From JAAERC01 sp965602655 (GTDB lineage: Bacteria > Zixibacteria > MSB-5A5 > GN15 > PGXB01), in the NCBI GenBank assembly GCA_965602655.1, contig CBFCZE010000033.1:1-23975 (forward strand): 23,975 nt of DNA, given 5' to 3'. The translations under genes and the position numbers were made by a program. Of this stretch, positions 23,473 through 23,975 are shown one piece after another. Under the pieces are notes generated by a model. That model saw only the letters and a program-made list of their open reading frames with translations. It was not told the DNA's origin and did no database searches. How positions within the stretch are numbered: the first letter of the stretch is position 1; each line of letters starts with the position of its first letter.

Positions 23473-23975
23473 CTAAATACTATTTCTTTTTGGCTTTCTA
23501 TCCATGTTAACAAAGGTATATCTTTTTTTTATTTCGTTAATCTTTATCCGGGCGATTTGCTCCCGGTTCTTCATATAAATATCAAATGTTATCAGTATTA
23601 TCTTATCAATCCTGTCATAAACATCAAGGATATCATTGGTATGTATGTCTTTGTAATTGTCCAATTTTATTTCTTCAGAAATAACCTGTTTCAATAAAAA
23701 CAAAAAAGATATTGCCTCAGAAGCCGAAAATTCCTGAATAGATCTTATCCTGATTATTTTATTCAGGCTTTCTTTTAATAAAGTTATGTCCATTTCTCCC
23801 ACTAATTGAGATAATATCAATTCGGTTTCGCTTTTTATGGTAGTCCCTACCGGATTCTGAAAGGGATCATCATTTTTCTGGAAAAATTTCGCACCCTCGG
23901 TTTGATAGCCATCTAAGATGAGTTTAATCCATTTTTCAAGGATTATTTCTTTCCTGGACAGGAGGGTGCTAATAA
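23473..23975 (-). CDS. RsbRD N-terminal-domain protein, partial (N-terminus beyond right edge)
   Basis: The frame is open from the stop at 23473 to the right edge, 166 codons with no start codon required inside. The apparent start at 23820 is only an internal TTG. The segment LEKWIKLILDGYQ, then FQKNDDPFQNPVG and later IIRIRSIQEFSASEAISFLF, matches the RsbRD N-terminal domain pattern (a helical, RsbT co-antagonist-like domain) that I associate with proteins encoded just before dsrM in Desulfovibrio-type sulfate reducers. The C-terminus is Lys/Arg-rich. It has no STAS domain, so it is not a full RsbR. Position, 55 bp before dsrM in the same direction, suggests a regulatory or assembly role for the Dsr complex; this is inference. 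Confidence 0.8.
   Translation of the reverse strand, partial: ISTLLSRKEIILEKWIKLILDGYQTEGAKFFQKNDDPFQNPVGTTIKSETELILSQLVGEMDITLLKESLNKIIRIRSIQEFSASEAISFLFLLKQVISEEIKLDNYKDIHTNDILDVYDRIDKIILITFDIYMKNREQIARIKINEIKKRYTFVNMDRKPKRNSI

Noticed and set aside
1..23975. Mobile element, prophage, CRISPR array, tRNA or rRNA
   Set aside because: No transposase, integrase, phage structural gene, regularly spaced repeats or RNA gene pattern was seen on either strand.

Overview
This window looks like chromosomal DNA from an uncultivated, moderately AT-rich Gram-negative-type bacterium that reduces sulfate. It holds the dissimilatory sulfate-reduction genes sat, aprB, aprA, qmoC and dsrMKJOP. It also holds the early tetrapyrrole/siroheme genes that supply the cofactor of sulfite reductase, and a YeiH-type transporter. 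A lone secreted protein with a C-terminal dockerin-like repeat pair of the 'DVDNSGKINVLDLVYFINYRYKDGP' style, which I associate with candidate phylum Zixibacteria and relatives, suggests that lineage. That assignment is inference and rests on one protein.

Layout, left to right. (1) 1-2727: the N-terminal part of a GNAT-like acetyltransferase (-), a sodium:solute symporter (+) and a secreted dockerin-domain protein (-). These are accessory genes with no clear link to sulfur. (2) 2879-4013 (-): a YkgJ-type Cys-cluster protein and a small zinc-ribbon protein, just past a terminator hairpin that ends the apr operon. (3) 4130-7746 (-): sat-aprB-aprA, activating sulfate to APS and reducing it to sulfite. 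(4) 7747-8391: a 645-bp divergent regulatory region with a perfect TGTGA-N6-TCACA palindrome on the sat side and a strong sigma-70-type promoter on the qmoC side. (5) 8392-12199 (+): qmoC without qmoA or qmoB, the YeiH-type transporter, a 93-residue single-TM protein overlapping it, and an amidinotransferase/arginine-deiminase-family enzyme. (6) 12200-23975 (-): a long co-directional run read from the right edge: a partial RsbRD-N-domain gene, dsrM-K-J-O-P, a CoA-disulfide-reductase-like flavoprotein with a C-terminal rhodanese domain, hemA, sirC, a cobA-hemD fusion and hemB.

How it fits together. Sat makes APS. AprBA reduces APS with electrons that normally come from menaquinol through the Qmo complex, of which only the membrane subunit is present here. 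Sulfite is then reduced by DsrAB, which is not in the window and needs siroheme. DsrMKJOP links the quinone pool and periplasmic redox to the DsrC trisulfide in the cytoplasm. HemA, HemB, CobA-HemD and SirC supply most of the route from glutamyl-tRNA to siroheme; hemL and hemC are absent from the window. The rhodanese flavoprotein between dsrP and hemA is a plausible persulfide/polysulfide or CoA-persulfide handling enzyme. I saw no rRNA, tRNA, CRISPR array, insertion sequence or phage gene.
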